From assembly GCF_900640115.1 (NCBI RefSeq), contig NZ_CAAAIW010000026.1, positions 1 through 44,544 on the forward strand: a stretch of DNA of 44,544 nt, written 5' to 3'. The DNA comes from Legionella yabuuchiae. GTDB lineage: Bacteria > Pseudomonadota > Gammaproteobacteria > Legionellales > Legionellaceae. The translations under genes were made by a program, and so were the position numbers. Shown piece after piece: positions 34,000 to 44,412 of this stretch (positions within the stretch are counted from its first letter, which is position 1; every line of letters begins with the position of its first letter). A model generated the notes under the pieces. It made no database searches. It saw only the letters and a program-made list of their open reading frames with translations, and was not told the DNA's origin.

Positions 34000-35328
34000 T
34001 CATAACAGACCAGGCAGTTTTGTTCCTTTAAAATTTGCCTTCTTCATCAACGAGTCATATTGCTGTGTCATTAAATGAGCCTGGACTTGAGCCACAAAAT
34101 CCATAATTACAACAACAATAATCAATAGTGATGTTCCGCCAAAATAAAATGGAACGTGCCATGTATACATCATAATTTGAGGTAACAAACAAACCAGAAC
34201 CAAATAAATTGCTCCGACCAGCGTTAACCTTGTCATTACAGAATCAATGTATCGTGTGGTTTGTTCGCCAGGTCTAATTCCGGGAATATAAGCTCCAGAC
34301 TTTTTAAGGTTATCCGCAGTGTCCTTTGGATTAAATACTAGAGCTGTATAGAAAAATGCAAAGAACAATATTGCTCCTGCATACACAATTAAATACAACG
34401 GTTGACCTGGTGATAGAGCCATTCCAATATCAGACAACCAATCCATGCCTTTACCACGAGCAAAAAATTGCGCTAAGGTGGCCGGCAACAGAATGATGCT
34501 GGATGCAAAAATAGGCGGTATCACTCCAGCCATATTAATCTTTAACGGCAAGTGGCTGGTCTGAGCTGCATAGACTTTTCTACCTTGAGTTCTTTGAGCA
34601 TAATTTACTCGGATTCGACGCTGTCCGCGTTCGACAAACACAACGAATCCAGTCACAAGAACCACAATTACTGCGATTAAAAGCAATGTTAAGGCCTGCA
34701 TTTGTCCTTCTTTAACTTGCTGCAGCACAGAAGCAATCGCGCCCGGCATACTTGAAACAATTCCTGAGAAGATGATTAGAGAAATTCCATTCCCGATCCC
34801 TTTCTCAGTAATTTGCTCACCGAGCCACATCAAAAACATGGTTCCAGTCACCAGTGTCACAACGGCAGTGAAATAAAAGGCAAGATCAGGTTGCAGGGCA
34901 ATCTGCTGCCCAGCTAGCCATCGCGCCATTCCAAGTGATTGAAATATTGCCAAGAGCATCGTCAAATAACGTGTGTATTGATTTATTTTCCGTCTACCCG
35001 ACTCGCCCTCTTTCTTCAGCTGTTCAAGCGTTGGCACGACCACCGTAAACAACTGTATCATAATTGAAGCAGAAATATAGGGCATTATCCCAATCGCGAA
35101 TACCGTCACTCGTGATAACGCACCACCAGAAAACATGTTAAATAAACCAAAAATAGTGTTTTGCTGTTCGCTAAAAAAATTTGCTAATTTATTTGGATCA
35201 AGTCCAGGAACTGGAATATGGGCACCCAGTCTATAAACTAAAATCGCTAGCGCGACAAACATCAATCTTGATTTAAGTTCAGCTAATCCTCCTAATGAAG
35301 GGCCAATTCCTTGCTTCTGGTTTCTCAT
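34000..35328 (-). CDS. secY: Protein translocase subunit SecY
   Basis: This 442-residue, ten-helix channel of the Sec translocon has [20 protein letters not shown] and the plug-region [34 protein letters not shown], and [12 protein letters not shown] in cytosolic loop 4. I start at the ATG at 35328 (MRNQKQ); a GTG at 35334 overlapping the rplO stop is also possible. It lies in the usual rplO-secY-rpmJ order. Confidence 0.97.
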   Translation of the reverse strand: MRNQKQGIGPSLGGLAELKSRLMFVALAILVYRLGAHIPVPGLDPNKLANFFSEQQNTIFGLFNMFSGGALSRVTVFAIGIMPYISASIMIQLFTVVVPTLEQLKKEGESGRRKINQYTRYLTMLLAIFQSLGMARWLAGQQIALQPDLAFYFTAVVTLVTGTMFLMWLGEQITEKGIGNGISLIIFSGIVSSMPGAIASVLQQVKEGQMQALTLLLIAVIVVLVTGFVVFVERGQRRIRVNYAQRTQGRKVYAAQTSHLPLKINMAGVIPPIFASSIILLPATLAQFFARGKGMDWLSDIGMALSPGQPLYLIVYAGAILFFAFFYTALVFNPKDTADNLKKSGAYIPGIRPGEQTTRYIDSVMTRLTLVGAIYLVLVCLLPQIMMYTWHVPFYFGGTSLLIIVVVIMDFVAQVQAHLMTQQYDSLMKKANFKGTKLPGLL

Positions 35329-35330
35329 GT

Positions 35331-35765
35331 TCACTCTTCTATGCTTCCACCTAGGTCTTCGATCACTTTACGAGCACCTTTCGTTACTCTTAAACCTTTC
35401 AGTGTAACAGCGTTCTTCAATTCGCCAGACAAGATTACTTTAACGTCCAAAACGGACTTGTTGATTAACCCTGCTTCTTTCAGCGAAGCCAAATCGATAG
35501 TCTTTGCTTGTACTTTTTCAAGCTCAGATAACGTAATTTCATCAATAGTTTTGCCAACGCGAGAGCTAAAGCCCATCTTAGGCAATCGACGCTGAATGGG
35601 CATCTGACCACCTTCGAAATTAATCTTATGATAACCACCCGCACGAGCTTTTTGCCCTTTATGACCTCGACCACTGGTTTTACCTAACCCAGAGCCAATT
35701 CCGCGACCTACGCGCTTTTTGCTAGATTTAGCTCCTGGCGTTGGAGATATGGTATTCAAATTCAC
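35331..35765 (-). CDS. rplO: 50S ribosomal protein L15
   Basis: This 144-residue protein has the glycine-rich N-terminus ([20 protein letters not shown]), the [11 protein letters not shown] signature and [15 protein letters not shown]. Its start overlaps the rpmD stop by 4 nt. Confidence 0.97.
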   Translation of the reverse strand: MNLNTISPTPGAKSSKKRVGRGIGSGLGKTSGRGHKGQKARAGGYHKINFEGGQMPIQRRLPKMGFSSRVGKTIDEITLSELEKVQAKTIDLASLKEAGLINKSVLDVKVILSGELKNAVTLKGLRVTKGARKVIEDLGGSIEE

Positions 35766-35950
35766 TTTGCATTCTCCTCAACTTTAACCAAATAATCAAT
35801 TCTGTTAATCATACCGCGTATACACGCATTATCTGGTTGAATCACTGTACTATTAACCTTTCTCAAACCCAATTGCTTAGCAATTTCAATGTGACTAGGT
35901 ACGCGTCCGATCAGACTTTTGATTAAGGTAATTTTAATTTTATTATTCAT
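35762..35950 (-). CDS. rpmD: 50S ribosomal protein L30
   Basis: This 62-residue protein ([20 protein letters not shown], then [20 protein letters not shown]) has the usual L30 length and the [14 protein letters not shown] ending. It is 2 bp after rpsE. Confidence 0.95.
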   Translation of the reverse strand: MNNKIKITLIKSLIGRVPSHIEIAKQLGLRKVNSTVIQPDNACIRGMINRIDYLVKVEENAK

Positions 35951-35952
35951 AA

Positions 35953-36459
35953 TTAGCCTGCCATAACTTCTTGTACTGACTTACCGCGCTTGGCAGCCAC
36001 GTAATCAGGAGTTCCTATATGCTTCAGTGCGCTAATAGTCGCACGTACAATATTGCTTGGGTTTGTAGAGCCGATGCTCTTCGCTAAAATATTCTGTACA
36101 CCGAGAACTTCTAATACAGCCCTCATTGCACCACCGGCAATAATTCCAGTACCCTCGCTTGCAGGCTTCATAAATACCTTCGATGCACCATAACTCTGAG
36201 TAATCTCATGATGAATGGTGTTTCCAGCGAGTGGGATATAAACCATATTCTTTTTAGCTTGGTCCATCGCCTTTTGAATGGCAATAGGAACTTCACGTGC
36301 TTTTCCTCGGCCAAATCCAACCTTTCCTTTCCCATCGCCAACAACAACCAGAACAGCAAAGCCAAAAACTCGTCCACCTTTCACAACTTTTGCAGTTCGC
36401 GTTACCGATACGAGCTTTTCCTGGTAACCGTCTGTCTTTTGTATTTCTTCATTTGCCAT
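35953..36459 (-). CDS. rpsE: 30S ribosomal protein S5
   Basis: This 168-residue decoding-site protein has the N-terminal double-stranded-RNA-binding fold ([38 protein letters not shown]) and the C-terminal [16 protein letters not shown]. It follows rplR by 9 bp. Confidence 0.98.
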   Translation of the reverse strand: MANEEIQKTDGYQEKLVSVTRTAKVVKGGRVFGFAVLVVVGDGKGKVGFGRGKAREVPIAIQKAMDQAKKNMVYIPLAGNTIHHEITQSYGASKVFMKPASEGTGIIAGGAMRAVLEVLGVQNILAKSIGSTNPSNIVRATISALKHIGTPDYVAAKRGKSVQEVMAG

Positions 36460-36468
36460 AATAAATCC

Positions 36469-36825
36469 TTAAAATTCTAAGCCAGCTTCACGAGCGGCTT
36501 CTGCCAAAGCTTTTACGCGGCCATGGTATTTATAACCAGAACGATCAAAGGCAACATACTCAATCTTGTTTTGCTTTGCTCGTTGTGCCAGTAACTTGCC
36601 AACCTGGGCTGCTTGCTCAGACTTATTACCTGACAGTGTTGTACGCAATTCTTTGTCTAATGTTGATGACGCCGCAACAACTTTATCGCCCTCTGGCGTA
36701 CGCTCAACAATTTGTGAGTAAATATGTGATGCGCTTCTATATACCACTAATCTTAAACGACTGGAGTTACGTATATTGTACTTTGTTTTAAGACCGCGGC
36801 GTTTTCTGGCAGTGTGCTTATTCAT
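36469..36825 (-). CDS. rplR: 50S ribosomal protein L18
   Basis: This 118-residue 5S rRNA binder starts at the ATG at 36825 (MNKHTARKRRGLKTKYN); reading further upstream lies inside rplF. It has RLRLVVYRSASHIYSQIVE and the ending YVAFDRSGYKYHGRVKALAE. It is 10 bp after rplF. Confidence 0.97.
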   Translation of the reverse strand: MNKHTARKRRGLKTKYNIRNSSRLRLVVYRSASHIYSQIVERTPEGDKVVAASSTLDKELRTTLSGNKSEQAAQVGKLLAQRAKQNKIEYVAFDRSGYKYHGRVKALAEAAREAGLEF

Positions 36826-36835
36826 GTCTTCTACC

Positions 36836-37375
36836 TTATTTCTTCTTCGCTTCTTTGCGAACAATGGTTTCACCTGCGTACTTAACCCCTTTACCCTTAT
36901 AAGGCTCTGGTGGTCGTAAGCTTCGTATTTCCGAAGCAACTTGACCTAGCAGTTGCTTGTCTATACCTTTCAAAACAACGGTTGTGTTCGTTGGAGTTTC
37001 AACGGTTACACCTTCGGGCAACGTATACTCGATAGGATGCGAATATCCCAAAGAGAGTGATATTGAGCTTCCCTTTGCCTGGGCACGGTAACCTACGCCA
37101 ACCAACTCTAGAACTCGTTCAAACCCATCGGTTACACCCTTAACCATATTGCTGATCAAGGCGCGTGCTGTTCCTGCCTGAGCCCATGCATTGGGATCAT
37201 TCGATGCTGGCTTTAAGGTAACTAGGTTACTCTCTTTCTCTTTGGTTACTTTTACTAACCGATTGCAATGCTGTGTTAACGTTCCCTTAGGCCCTTTTAC
37301 AGTTATGCTATCTTTACCGACAGTAAGTTCTACGTTGGAAGGCAGCTCAATAGGGGCTTTTGCTACTCTAGACAT
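36836..37375 (-). CDS. rplF: 50S ribosomal protein L6
   Basis: This 179-residue protein of two repeated folds has MSRVAKAPIELPSNVELTVG, the middle GVGYRAQAKGSSISLSLGYS, and the signature RPPEPYKGKGVKYAGE. Length is normal. Confidence 0.98.
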   Translation of the reverse strand: MSRVAKAPIELPSNVELTVGKDSITVKGPKGTLTQHCNRLVKVTKEKESNLVTLKPASNDPNAWAQAGTARALISNMVKGVTDGFERVLELVGVGYRAQAKGSSISLSLGYSHPIEYTLPEGVTVETPTNTTVVLKGIDKQLLGQVASEIRSLRPPEPYKGKGVKYAGETIVRKEAKKK

Positions 37376-37392
37376 ATTGTTCCTCGCTTGTA

Positions 37393-37788
37393 TTACGCCA
37401 CTTCACAAAGAAGCTCACCACCAACCCCGTTTGTTTTAGCTGCTATATGAGTCATAACGCCTTTCGAGGTCGATAAAATAGCTATACCAAATCCAGGCAC
37501 TGCGGATAAGTCCTTGGTCGATTTGTACACGCGCAACCCAGGGCGACTAATTCTCTTAATACGCTCAATAACTGGTGCACCTTTATAATATTTCAAAGTC
37601 AACGTGATAGATTTCTGGTTGTTGTCTAACGGTTCGACTGTGTAATCTGCGATATAACCTTCATCTTTTAATACCTTTGCGATCTCTTCTTTTAAATTAG
37701 AAGATATCATGGTAACACTTTGGTGCTTAGCTTGCTGGCCGTTTCTAATTCGGGTCAGCATATCAGCAACAGGATCGTGCATGCTCAC
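37393..37788 (-). CDS. rpsH: 30S ribosomal protein S8
   Basis: This 131-residue central-domain 16S binder has [20 protein letters not shown] and the C-terminal signature [19 protein letters not shown]. In E. coli S8 represses the spc operon at rplE. It is 24 bp after rpsN. Confidence 0.98.
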   Translation of the reverse strand: MSMHDPVADMLTRIRNGQQAKHQSVTMISSNLKEEIAKVLKDEGYIADYTVEPLDNNQKSITLTLKYYKGAPVIERIKRISRPGLRVYKSTKDLSAVPGFGIAILSTSKGVMTHIAAKTNGVGGELLCEVA

Positions 37789-37812
37789 AATTGTTCTCCA
37801 CTAAAATAGTTA

Positions 37813-38115
37813 TTACCAGCTTGATTTTCTTCCGCCAGTGACGTTTCCGCTCATTAACTGCTCGCGCAGGCAAATACGACACAAACCAAATTTACGGTAT
37901 ACGGCGTGCGGTCGACCACACTGCTGACATCGTTTTGTATATCGAGCTGGATTAGAATTAACAGGCAATTTTGCTAACTTTTCCTGCGCTTCCATTATGT
38001 CATCAATATTCGTTGATGATTTGATTACTTTTTTTAACTCAGCACGTCGACTACGATATTTATCAACCAATTCTTTTTTTCTAAGTTCGCGTGCAATAAT
38101 TGATTTTTTGGCCAC
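37813..38115 (-). CDS. rpsN: 30S ribosomal protein S14, long form with zinc ribbon
   Basis: This 100-residue S14 has the N-terminal [20 protein letters not shown] of the long type, yet keeps four cysteines, C63, C66, C79 and C82, in [20 protein letters not shown] and C. This CxxC-x12-CxxC pattern is the zinc site usually seen in the short (about 61-residue) S14. E. coli's long S14 lacks these. It may therefore be zinc-dependent. Confidence 0.95.
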   Translation of the reverse strand: MAKKSIIARELRKKELVDKYRSRRAELKKVIKSSTNIDDIMEAQEKLAKLPVNSNPARYTKRCQQCGRPHAVYRKFGLCRICLREQLMSGNVTGGRKSSW

Positions 38116-38128
38116 AGTTATACCCTTC

Positions 38129-38680
38129 TTATTTTCTATCTTTATCTCTTAAAGGCAGATTGAAGGCTGTTAAAAGCGCTCTACCTTCTTCATTTGTTTT
38201 AGCACTGGTTGTAATGCAAATATCAAGCCCGCGAATCGTATCGATTTTATCAAAATCAATTTCAGGAAAAACGATTTGCTCTTGAATGCCCATGCTATAG
38301 TTACCAGTACCGTCAAAAGATTTAGGATTTAATCCTCTGAAGTCGCGAACCCGTGGCAGTGTAACGGTAATTAACCGATCAAGAAACTCATACATTCGGT
38401 TTTGTCTCAGCGTGACTTTGCATCCCACTGGCCAGCCTTCGCGAATTTTAAAACCTGCAATTGACTTTTTTGCATTGGTAACAATCGGTTTCTGTCCAGA
38501 AATCTTTTGAAGATCTTCCACTGCAAAATTCATCACTTTCTTGTCACCAACCGCTTCGCCAACCCCCATATTTAGGGTTATTTTTTCGATCTTTGGCACT
38601 TGCATGATACTTTTGTAGCCGAATTGCTTCATCAGTTTATCGACCACTTCTGTTTTATAAAATTCTTTAAGTCTAGCCAT
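38129..38680 (-). CDS. rplE: 50S ribosomal protein L5
   Basis: This 183-residue 5S rRNA-binding protein starts [20 protein letters not shown] at 38680, with AGGTG 7-8 nt upstream. It has [35 protein letters not shown] and the ending [17 protein letters not shown] nine nt upstream is the ribosome site itself. Confidence 0.97.
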   Translation of the reverse strand: MARLKEFYKTEVVDKLMKQFGYKSIMQVPKIEKITLNMGVGEAVGDKKVMNFAVEDLQKISGQKPIVTNAKKSIAGFKIREGWPVGCKVTLRQNRMYEFLDRLITVTLPRVRDFRGLNPKSFDGTGNYSMGIQEQIVFPEIDFDKIDTIRGLDICITTSAKTNEEGRALLTAFNLPLRDKDRK

Positions 38681-38693
38681 TTCCATCACCTAA

Positions 38694-39020
38694 TTATGCA
38701 AGGTCAACTAATTCGTCATTTGACTTGAAATATCGTACCTTGTGCTTATTGCCATCTTTCTCGATAAATTTAAAGCCAACACGATCGGCTTTCTTGGTAA
38801 CTGGATTGTATAGTGAAACATTAGAAACATGTATGGGTGCTTCTTTACTAACTATTCCACCACGCTGATCCAATTGTGGGTTGGGTTTAACGTGCTTTTT
38901 AATAAGATTCGCGCCCTCAACCACAACTTTCTCTCCAACTACTCGGAGTACTTTGCCGACATGATGTTTGCTTTTTCCCGTGTTTACTAAGACGGTATCG
39001 CCTGTTTTAATGCGCTTCAT
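38694..39020 (-). CDS. rplX: 50S ribosomal protein L24
   Basis: This 108-residue assembly initiator has the KOW motif [20 protein letters not shown] and the block [20 protein letters not shown]. It lies between rplN and rplE with 13-bp gaps on each side. Confidence 0.97.
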   Translation of the reverse strand: MKRIKTGDTVLVNTGKSKHHVGKVLRVVGEKVVVEGANLIKKHVKPNPQLDQRGGIVSKEAPIHVSNVSLYNPVTKKADRVGFKFIEKDGNKHKVRYFKSNDELVDLA

Positions 39021-39033
39021 AACATCATCCTTC

Positions 39034-39399
39034 TCATAATACTTCTGCGGCTAACGAGATGATTTTCATGAATCGCTCTCGAAGCTCGCGTGTAACTGGG
39101 CCAAATATACGGGTACCAATCGGCTCGTATTGGTTATTGAGCAGAACCGCGGCATTACCGTCAAATCGGATTAACGAACCATCATCTCGTCTCACGCCTT
39201 GACTTGTTCGTACGACAACAGCATTCATCACTGCTCCCTTTTTTACCTTGCTGCGCGGTATCGCTTCCTTAATACTAACCTTTATGACGTCTCCAACTCG
39301 GGCGTATCGTCTATGTGAGCCCCCGAGTACTTTGATACACATCACTTTGCGCGCGCCGCTGTTATCAGCGACATCGAGCACGGTCTGCATTTGTATCAT
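39034..39399 (-). CDS. rplN: 50S ribosomal protein L14
   Basis: This 121-residue protein has [20 protein letters not shown] and the signature [20 protein letters not shown], ending EVL. It is the first gene of the spc block, with its own promoter-like box upstream. Confidence 0.98.
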   Translation of the reverse strand: MIQMQTVLDVADNSGARKVMCIKVLGGSHRRYARVGDVIKVSIKEAIPRSKVKKGAVMNAVVVRTSQGVRRDDGSLIRFDGNAAVLLNNQYEPIGTRIFGPVTRELRERFMKIISLAAEVL

Positions 39400-39440
39400 T
39401 CTATTCTCCAGATCTAAATTTGACCAGAAAAAGGCTGCTG

Positions 39441-39449
39441 ATTATATCA
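39441..39449 (-). promoter_or_regulatory. Putative spc promoter (extended -10)
   Basis: TGATATAAT on the minus strand is an extended -10 box in the 88-bp gap before rplN. The box lies in a dyad, CTGAT-ATA-ATCAG with flanking GGC/GCC. E. coli also starts the spc operon at rplN. Confidence 0.55.
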
Positions 39450-39487
39450 GGCCTCTTGGATTTTTTAAAGTAAATTGAATCGTGAAT

Positions 39488-39739
39488 TTAGGAAATTACT
39501 TCAACTAATTCCCAAGTTTTCGTTTTTGAAAGTGGTCGGGTCTCACGAATCTTAACGGTATCTCCAATTTTAGAAACTTGATTTTCATCATGCGCGTGCA
39601 TTTTAGTTGTACGCTTAATCATTTTTCCATATTTCGGATGCTTCACGGTTCTTTCAACCAACACCACAATCGTTTTTTGCATTTTGTCGCTAACGACTCT
39701 ACCAATTGCAGTTCTGGCGGTTGTTTCACGATCAGACAT
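39488..39739 (-). CDS. rpsQ: 30S ribosomal protein S17
   Basis: This 83-residue OB-fold 16S binder has [20 protein letters not shown], the [19 protein letters not shown] block and [18 protein letters not shown]. It shares one nt with rpmC and is the last gene of the S10 block. Confidence 0.97.
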   Translation of the reverse strand: MSDRETTARTAIGRVVSDKMQKTIVVLVERTVKHPKYGKMIKRTTKMHAHDENQVSKIGDTVKIRETRPLSKTKTWELVEVIS

Positions 39740-39936
39740 TACACACCTGCCTTTTCAGTCATTATGGTTTTAACACGAGCTATCGACTTACGAGCAGCAG
39801 TGATAAGATGAGTCTTATCAAGCGAGCCACTGGCTTTTTTTAATCGCAAATTGAATTGCTCTTTCCTGAGATCAAGCAATTCCTGCTTAAGCTCTTCCAT
39901 ATTTAATTGTCTTAATTCACTGTTATCTTTCATCAC
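39739..39936 (-). CDS. rpmC: 50S ribosomal protein L29
   Basis: This 65-residue two-helix protein at the exit tunnel has [20 protein letters not shown] and [14 protein letters not shown]. It overlaps rplP by 4 nt. Confidence 0.95.
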   Translation of the reverse strand: MMKDNSELRQLNMEELKQELLDLRKEQFNLRLKKASGSLDKTHLITAARKSIARVKTIMTEKAGV

Positions 39937-40346
39937 ATCACCTTTCGCTCTTCGAAGGTTACTTTAAATGGGAGCTTAGCTTTAGCTAGGTTAAACGCTT
40001 CCATTGCTAGTTCTTTACTAACCCCTTCCATCTCGAAAAGTACTTTTCCTGGCTGAATTTGTGCAACCCAATATTCAACATTACCTTTACCTTTACCTTG
40101 TCTAACTTCGAGAGGTTTTTGAGTAATAGGTTTATCTGGAAACACTCGTATCCAAATTTTTCCGCCACGCTTAATATGACGGGTCATGGCACGTCGTGCG
40201 GCTTCGATCTGTCTTGCTGTTAAGCGACCTCGCTCAACCGCTTTTAAACCAAATTCCCCGAAACTAACTTTACTGCCTCGTTGAGCCAGTCCACGGTTTC
40301 GGCCTTTCATTTGCTTTCGGTATTTTGTTCGTTTCGGCTGTAACAT
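39933..40346 (-). CDS. rplP: 50S ribosomal protein L16
   Basis: This 137-residue protein near the A-site has [19 protein letters not shown], the signature [20 protein letters not shown] and [20 protein letters not shown]. Length matches E. coli (136). Confidence 0.98.
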   Translation of the reverse strand: MLQPKRTKYRKQMKGRNRGLAQRGSKVSFGEFGLKAVERGRLTARQIEAARRAMTRHIKRGGKIWIRVFPDKPITQKPLEVRQGKGKGNVEYWVAQIQPGKVLFEMEGVSKELAMEAFNLAKAKLPFKVTFEERKVM

Positions 40347-40358
40347 AATTGTAAATCC

Positions 40359-41018
40359 TCACTCACTGACTGCTGTTGAGTTACGGGTCTTTTGAGGAAC
40401 ACTTTCACCTTTAAAGATCCAAACTTTCACACCAATGATTCCGTACGTTGTTTTAGATTCAGCAGTGCCGTAGTCAATATCTGCTCTAAACGTGTGCAAA
40501 GGGACTCTACCTTCGCGATACCATTCGCTGCGCGCAATTTCAGCCCCACCCAAACGACCGCTAACGCAAATCTTAATTCCTTTAGCGCCAGCTTTCATCG
40601 CGGATTGTACGGCACGTTTCATCGCTCGACGAAACATCACGCGTTGCTCAAGCTGCTGTGCAATGCCTTCAGCAACTAAGGTTGCATCTAATTCGGGCTT
40701 ACGTACTTCTTCAATATTTAAATGTACCGGAACCCCGAGTTTCGAAGCTATTTCGTTTCGGAGGGTTTCAATTCCGCCACCTTTCTTGCCGATAATGACA
40801 CCAGGTCTAGCTGAATGAATTGTAACAACGGCATTATTTGCTGGACGTTCAATTTGAATTCGGCTAACGGCTGCTGACATAAGCTTTTTCTTTAAGTCTT
40901 GTCTCAGGTTGATATCCTGGTTCAGTAATTCAGCATAATTCTTGCTAGCAAACCATTTCGAGTTCCAATCTTTTATGATTCCCAGGCGTATACCAATTGG
41001 GTTAACTTTTTGTCCCAT
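40359..41018 (-). CDS. rpsC: 30S ribosomal protein S3
   Basis: This 219-residue protein has the KH domain ([20 protein letters not shown]) and the C-terminal [20 protein letters not shown] and [20 protein letters not shown]. It shares one nt with rplV (TAATG). It is slightly shorter than E. coli S3 (233) through its C-terminal tail. Confidence 0.98.
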   Translation of the reverse strand: MGQKVNPIGIRLGIIKDWNSKWFASKNYAELLNQDINLRQDLKKKLMSAAVSRIQIERPANNAVVTIHSARPGVIIGKKGGGIETLRNEIASKLGVPVHLNIEEVRKPELDATLVAEGIAQQLEQRVMFRRAMKRAVQSAMKAGAKGIKICVSGRLGGAEIARSEWYREGRVPLHTFRADIDYGTAESKTTYGIIGVKVWIFKGESVPQKTRNSTAVSE

Positions 41019-41359
41019 TATAATTCCTCATCAGATACTTTAATGGTGATATGGCAAGTGCGCTTGCTAATACGGTTTGCTCTACCTTTAGCACGAGCGC
41101 GTATTCGCTTCATGGTTGCTGCCTCATCAACGCATATTGTTCCAACTTTAAGTTCATCAATATCAGCACCATTATTATTCTCTGCGTTTGCAATTGCAGA
41201 TTCCAATAGTTTAAGCATCAACTGAGCGCCTTTCTTTGGAGTAAATCTTAAAACATCACGCGCTTCTGATACATCCATTTTACGGATTAAATCAGCTACA
41301 AGCCTGCCTTTTTGTGCAGACAATGGTGCGTTTTTTAATTTTGCTATAACTTCCATCAT
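41018..41359 (-). CDS. rplV: 50S ribosomal protein L22
   Basis: This 113-residue exit-tunnel protein has [20 protein letters not shown], the loop signature [20 protein letters not shown] and CHITIKV. Two adjacent ATGs are possible starts. It is 6 bp after rpsS. Confidence 0.97.
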   Translation of the reverse strand: MMEVIAKLKNAPLSAQKGRLVADLIRKMDVSEARDVLRFTPKKGAQLMLKLLESAIANAENNNGADIDELKVGTICVDEAATMKRIRARAKGRANRISKRTCHITIKVSDEEL

Positions 41360-41365
41360 TGCCCC

Positions 41366-41644
41366 TTACTTGCCTTTGGCCTTCTTGTCGGCAGCATGGC
41401 CTTTAAACGTACGAGTCATGGCAAATTCGCCTAGTTTATGACCCACCATATTGTCGGTTATATAGACCGGTACATGATCTTTACCGTTATGAACGGCTAT
41501 GGTTAAGTCGATCATTTCAGGTGTAATCGTTGAGCGCCGTGACCAGGTTTTAATTGGTTTTTTTGATTTAGCTTCAACAGCTGCGTCTACTTTGTTGAGC
41601 AAATGCTGATCTACAAATGGACCTTTTCTAATAGAACGTGCCAC
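41366..41644 (-). CDS. rpsS: 30S ribosomal protein S19
   Basis: This 92-residue head protein has [20 protein letters not shown] and the signature [20 protein letters not shown] with GH. It lies 19 bp after rplB. Confidence 0.98.
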   Translation of the reverse strand: MARSIRKGPFVDQHLLNKVDAAVEAKSKKPIKTWSRRSTITPEMIDLTIAVHNGKDHVPVYITDNMVGHKLGEFAMTRTFKGHAADKKAKGK

Positions 41645-41663
41645 TTTAATATCCTCTTAACAT

Positions 41664-42491
41664 TTATTTTTTCTTACGGCTTCTAACAATAAACCGATTT
41701 GTTCGCTTATTACTTCTGGTCTTATAACCCTTCGTTGGAACACCCCATGGTGTGACAGGATGTCGGCCACCAGAGGTTCTGCCTTCACCACCACCATGCG
41801 GATGATCGACGGGGTTCATAGCAACACCACGAACCGTTGGACGCTTACCTCTCCATCGATTTGCACCAGCCTTACCTAATGAGCGTAAATTGTGCTCACT
41901 ATTGCTCACTTCTCCAACTACGGCTCGACATGTCGTCAACACTTTGCGCATTTCGCCTGAGCGAAGTTTTAAAGTGGCATACGCACCTTCTTTAGCGACA
42001 ATTTGCCCACTGCACCCGGCACTACGTAACATTTGTGCGCCTTTACCTGGCTTTAACTCGACACAGTGAATCGTTGTTCCTACGGGGATGTTCTTAATGG
42101 GCAGACAATTACCCGTGTTAATAGGAGAGTCTTGACCGCTGACAATCTTATCACCCGCTTTTAAAGACGCAGGAGCAATAATATAACGTCGCTCGCCATC
42201 TTCATAGACGACAAGAGCGATCAATGCGGATCGATTTGGATCGTATTCGATTCGTTCAACTCGCGCTTCAATGCCATCTTTATTACGTTTAAAATCTATC
42301 AATCGATACTGATTACGAGAGCCACCACCAATATGACGCACTGTAATGCGGCCTTGGTTATTTCGTCCACCGGTTTTTTTGACCTTTTCGGTTAAACCTG
42401 CAAATGGCTTACCTTTATGGATATGATGATGAACAACCCGAATTTCACCACGTTTTCCAGGTGATGTTGGTTTTGATTTTAATAATGCCAT
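41664..42491 (-). CDS. rplB: 50S ribosomal protein L2
   Basis: This 275-residue core protein near the peptidyl transferase centre has the OB/SH3 folds and the C-terminal [20 protein letters not shown], including the conserved His of DHPHGGG. Length matches E. coli (273). Confidence 0.98.
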   Translation of the reverse strand: MALLKSKPTSPGKRGEIRVVHHHIHKGKPFAGLTEKVKKTGGRNNQGRITVRHIGGGSRNQYRLIDFKRNKDGIEARVERIEYDPNRSALIALVVYEDGERRYIIAPASLKAGDKIVSGQDSPINTGNCLPIKNIPVGTTIHCVELKPGKGAQMLRSAGCSGQIVAKEGAYATLKLRSGEMRKVLTTCRAVVGEVSNSEHNLRSLGKAGANRWRGKRPTVRGVAMNPVDHPHGGGEGRTSGGRHPVTPWGVPTKGYKTRSNKRTNRFIVRSRKKK

Positions 42492-42505
42492 CTTTCTCTG
42501 CCTTA

Positions 42506-42802
42506 TTATTCCGTCACGGTGAAGTCAATATCATATCCGGGCTGGAGCGATACAAACGCTTTCTTCCAATCACTTCGCTTTCCAGCTAGCTGTCTAAAGC
42601 GCTTGCTCTTTCCTTTAACGTTAATAACCGATACGTTTTTAACTTTCACATTAAACATAAATTCAACAGCTTGCTTAATCTCATCCTTACTCGCGTTTTT
42701 TAACACTTTAAAGGTAAATTGCTTTAGCCTATCGGCCAGAACTGTCGTTTTTTCAGAGGTATGAGGCTCACGAAGAACCATCATCAGTCTTTCTTGTTTC
42801 AT
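42506..42802 (-). CDS. rplW: 50S ribosomal protein L23
   Basis: This 98-residue exit-site protein, the docking point for trigger factor and SRP, has [20 protein letters not shown] and [20 protein letters not shown]. It overlaps rplD by 4 nt. Confidence 0.97.
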   Translation of the reverse strand: MKQERLMMVLREPHTSEKTTVLADRLKQFTFKVLKNASKDEIKQAVEFMFNVKVKNVSVINVKGKSKRFRQLAGKRSDWKKAFVSLQPGYDIDFTVTE

Positions 42803-43404
42803 TGCAACTGCTCCTCTAATTTCTTGATGGCATCTTCCGTTATCACTACTTTTTCAAATCTTAAAAGATTGAAGGGATCAACGCCTGTAACATCGCAAAT
42901 ATCAAAATCGATTAAGTTACGTGATGCCAAGTATTCTTGTTCACCAACCTCGTCCATAATAATAAGCGCATTTGTCAGCTCTAAATCTTTCATTTTACTA
43001 ACAAAATCTTTTGTTTTATTGCTAGAGCATTGAAAATCACTGAGAACAACAAGGTTATCATTGCGGTAAAGCTCGGAGATTATACTACGCAATGCGCGTT
43101 TGTACATTTTTTTGTTCAATTTTTGTGAGTAATCTCGTTTTTTTGAAGCGAACGTTACACCACCTGTCCGCCACAATGGGCTTCTAATTGTTCCTGCGCG
43201 GGCACGCCCTGAACCTTTTTGGTTCCAAGGTTTTCTTCCACCACCCCTTACTTCAGAACGTGTTTTCTGTGCGCTATTGCCTGAACGTGCGTTATTAAGG
43301 TAGGTGACAACGGCTTGATGAACTAAACCTTCATTATATTCATAAGAAAATATATCATCACTTACTTTTAACGTAGCGTTTGTGTCTTTAGTCGATAGTT
43401 GCAT
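42799..43404 (-). CDS. rplD: 50S ribosomal protein L4
   Basis: This 201-residue protein has the tunnel-loop region [19 protein letters not shown] followed by [19 protein letters not shown]. It is 2 bp after rplC. In E. coli L4 represses the S10 operon, but there the operon starts at rpsJ; here tuf precedes it. Confidence 0.97.
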   Translation of the reverse strand: MQLSTKDTNATLKVSDDIFSYEYNEGLVHQAVVTYLNNARSGNSAQKTRSEVRGGGRKPWNQKGSGRARAGTIRSPLWRTGGVTFASKKRDYSQKLNKKMYKRALRSIISELYRNDNLVVLSDFQCSSNKTKDFVSKMKDLELTNALIIMDEVGEQEYLASRNLIDFDICDVTGVDPFNLLRFEKVVITEDAIKKLEEQLQ

Positions 43405-43406
43405 GA

Positions 43407-44054
43407 TTAGCCCCTTTCACTTTTTTTAACGGCAGGCTTAATTTCAACTCTGGCTCCTGGTGCTCCTGGAATTGAACCCTTAATTAAAAGCAAGTTACGC
43501 TCGCCATCCACCTTGACCAACTGTAAGCTTTGCACACTACAACGCTTATTACCCATTTGACCTGCCATCTTCTTGCCTTTGAAGACACGGCCCGGTGTTT
43601 GGTTTTGTCCGATAGATCCGGGAACTCGATGCGATCTTGAGTTTCCATGTGTAGCGTCTTGTGTTCTAAAATTATGGCGCTTTACGGTCCCTGCAAATCC
43701 TTTACCTTTTGTAATTGCAGCCACGTCTATCATTTGGCCATCGCTAAATACATCGTTCACCGACAATGTTTGTCCTGCAGTATACTCTGTTGCATTATCC
43801 AATCTAAACTCGCACAACATATCGCCTGCTTCCACTTCGGCTTTAGCGAAGTGTCCAGCCATTGGCTTGCTAACATGGCTTGCTTTTTTGGTACCGCCTG
43901 TAAGCTGAACGGCATTATATCCGTCTGTTTCAGCGGTCTTAATTTGTGACACGCGGTTTGGCTTAACCTCAACTACTGAGACTGGAATTGATATTCCTTC
44001 TTCAGTAAACACCCGTGTCATACCGATTTTACGGCCTAATAAACCGATGGTCAT
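43407..44054 (-). CDS. rplC: 50S ribosomal protein L3
   Basis: This 215-residue protein near the peptidyl transferase centre has [20 protein letters not shown] and [20 protein letters not shown], with the conserved Gln-rich [20 protein letters not shown]. It follows rpsJ by 35 bp. Confidence 0.97.
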   Translation of the reverse strand: MTIGLLGRKIGMTRVFTEEGISIPVSVVEVKPNRVSQIKTAETDGYNAVQLTGGTKKASHVSKPMAGHFAKAEVEAGDMLCEFRLDNATEYTAGQTLSVNDVFSDGQMIDVAAITKGKGFAGTVKRHNFRTQDATHGNSRSHRVPGSIGQNQTPGRVFKGKKMAGQMGNKRCSVQSLQLVKVDGERNLLLIKGSIPGAPGARVEIKPAVKKSERG

Positions 44055-44089
44055 TGTAACACCTCTTTAATATCCAGAGTCCGTCTATA

Positions 44090-44407
44090 TTAGTCATCTA
44101 GGCTTATCTGGACATCTACACCAGCTGCCAGATCAAGTTTCATTAATGCATCAACTGTTTTTTCAGTTGGATTAACAATAACGACCAGTCTCTTATGAGT
44201 TCTTAGCTCGTATTGATCCCGAGCATCTTTGTTTACGTGCGGAGAGGTTAACACAGTGAACTTCTCCTTTTTCATCGGCAAAGGGATAGGGCCCTTAATT
44301 TGGGCACCGGTTCGCTTAGCCGTCTCCACGATCTCTTTCGTTGACGCATCAATCATTCGATGATCAAATGATTTGAGACGAATTTTAATATTTTGATTTG
44401 CACTCAT
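44090..44407 (-). CDS. rpsJ: 30S ribosomal protein S10 / NusE
   Basis: This 105-residue protein doubles as the NusE antitermination factor. It has [20 protein letters not shown] and the signature [19 protein letters not shown]. It starts 5 bp after the tuf stop. Confidence 0.98.
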   Translation of the reverse strand: MSANQNIKIRLKSFDHRMIDASTKEIVETAKRTGAQIKGPIPLPMKKEKFTVLTSPHVNKDARDQYELRTHKRLVVIVNPTEKTVDALMKLDLAAGVDVQISLDD

Positions 44408-44412
44408 TGTTC

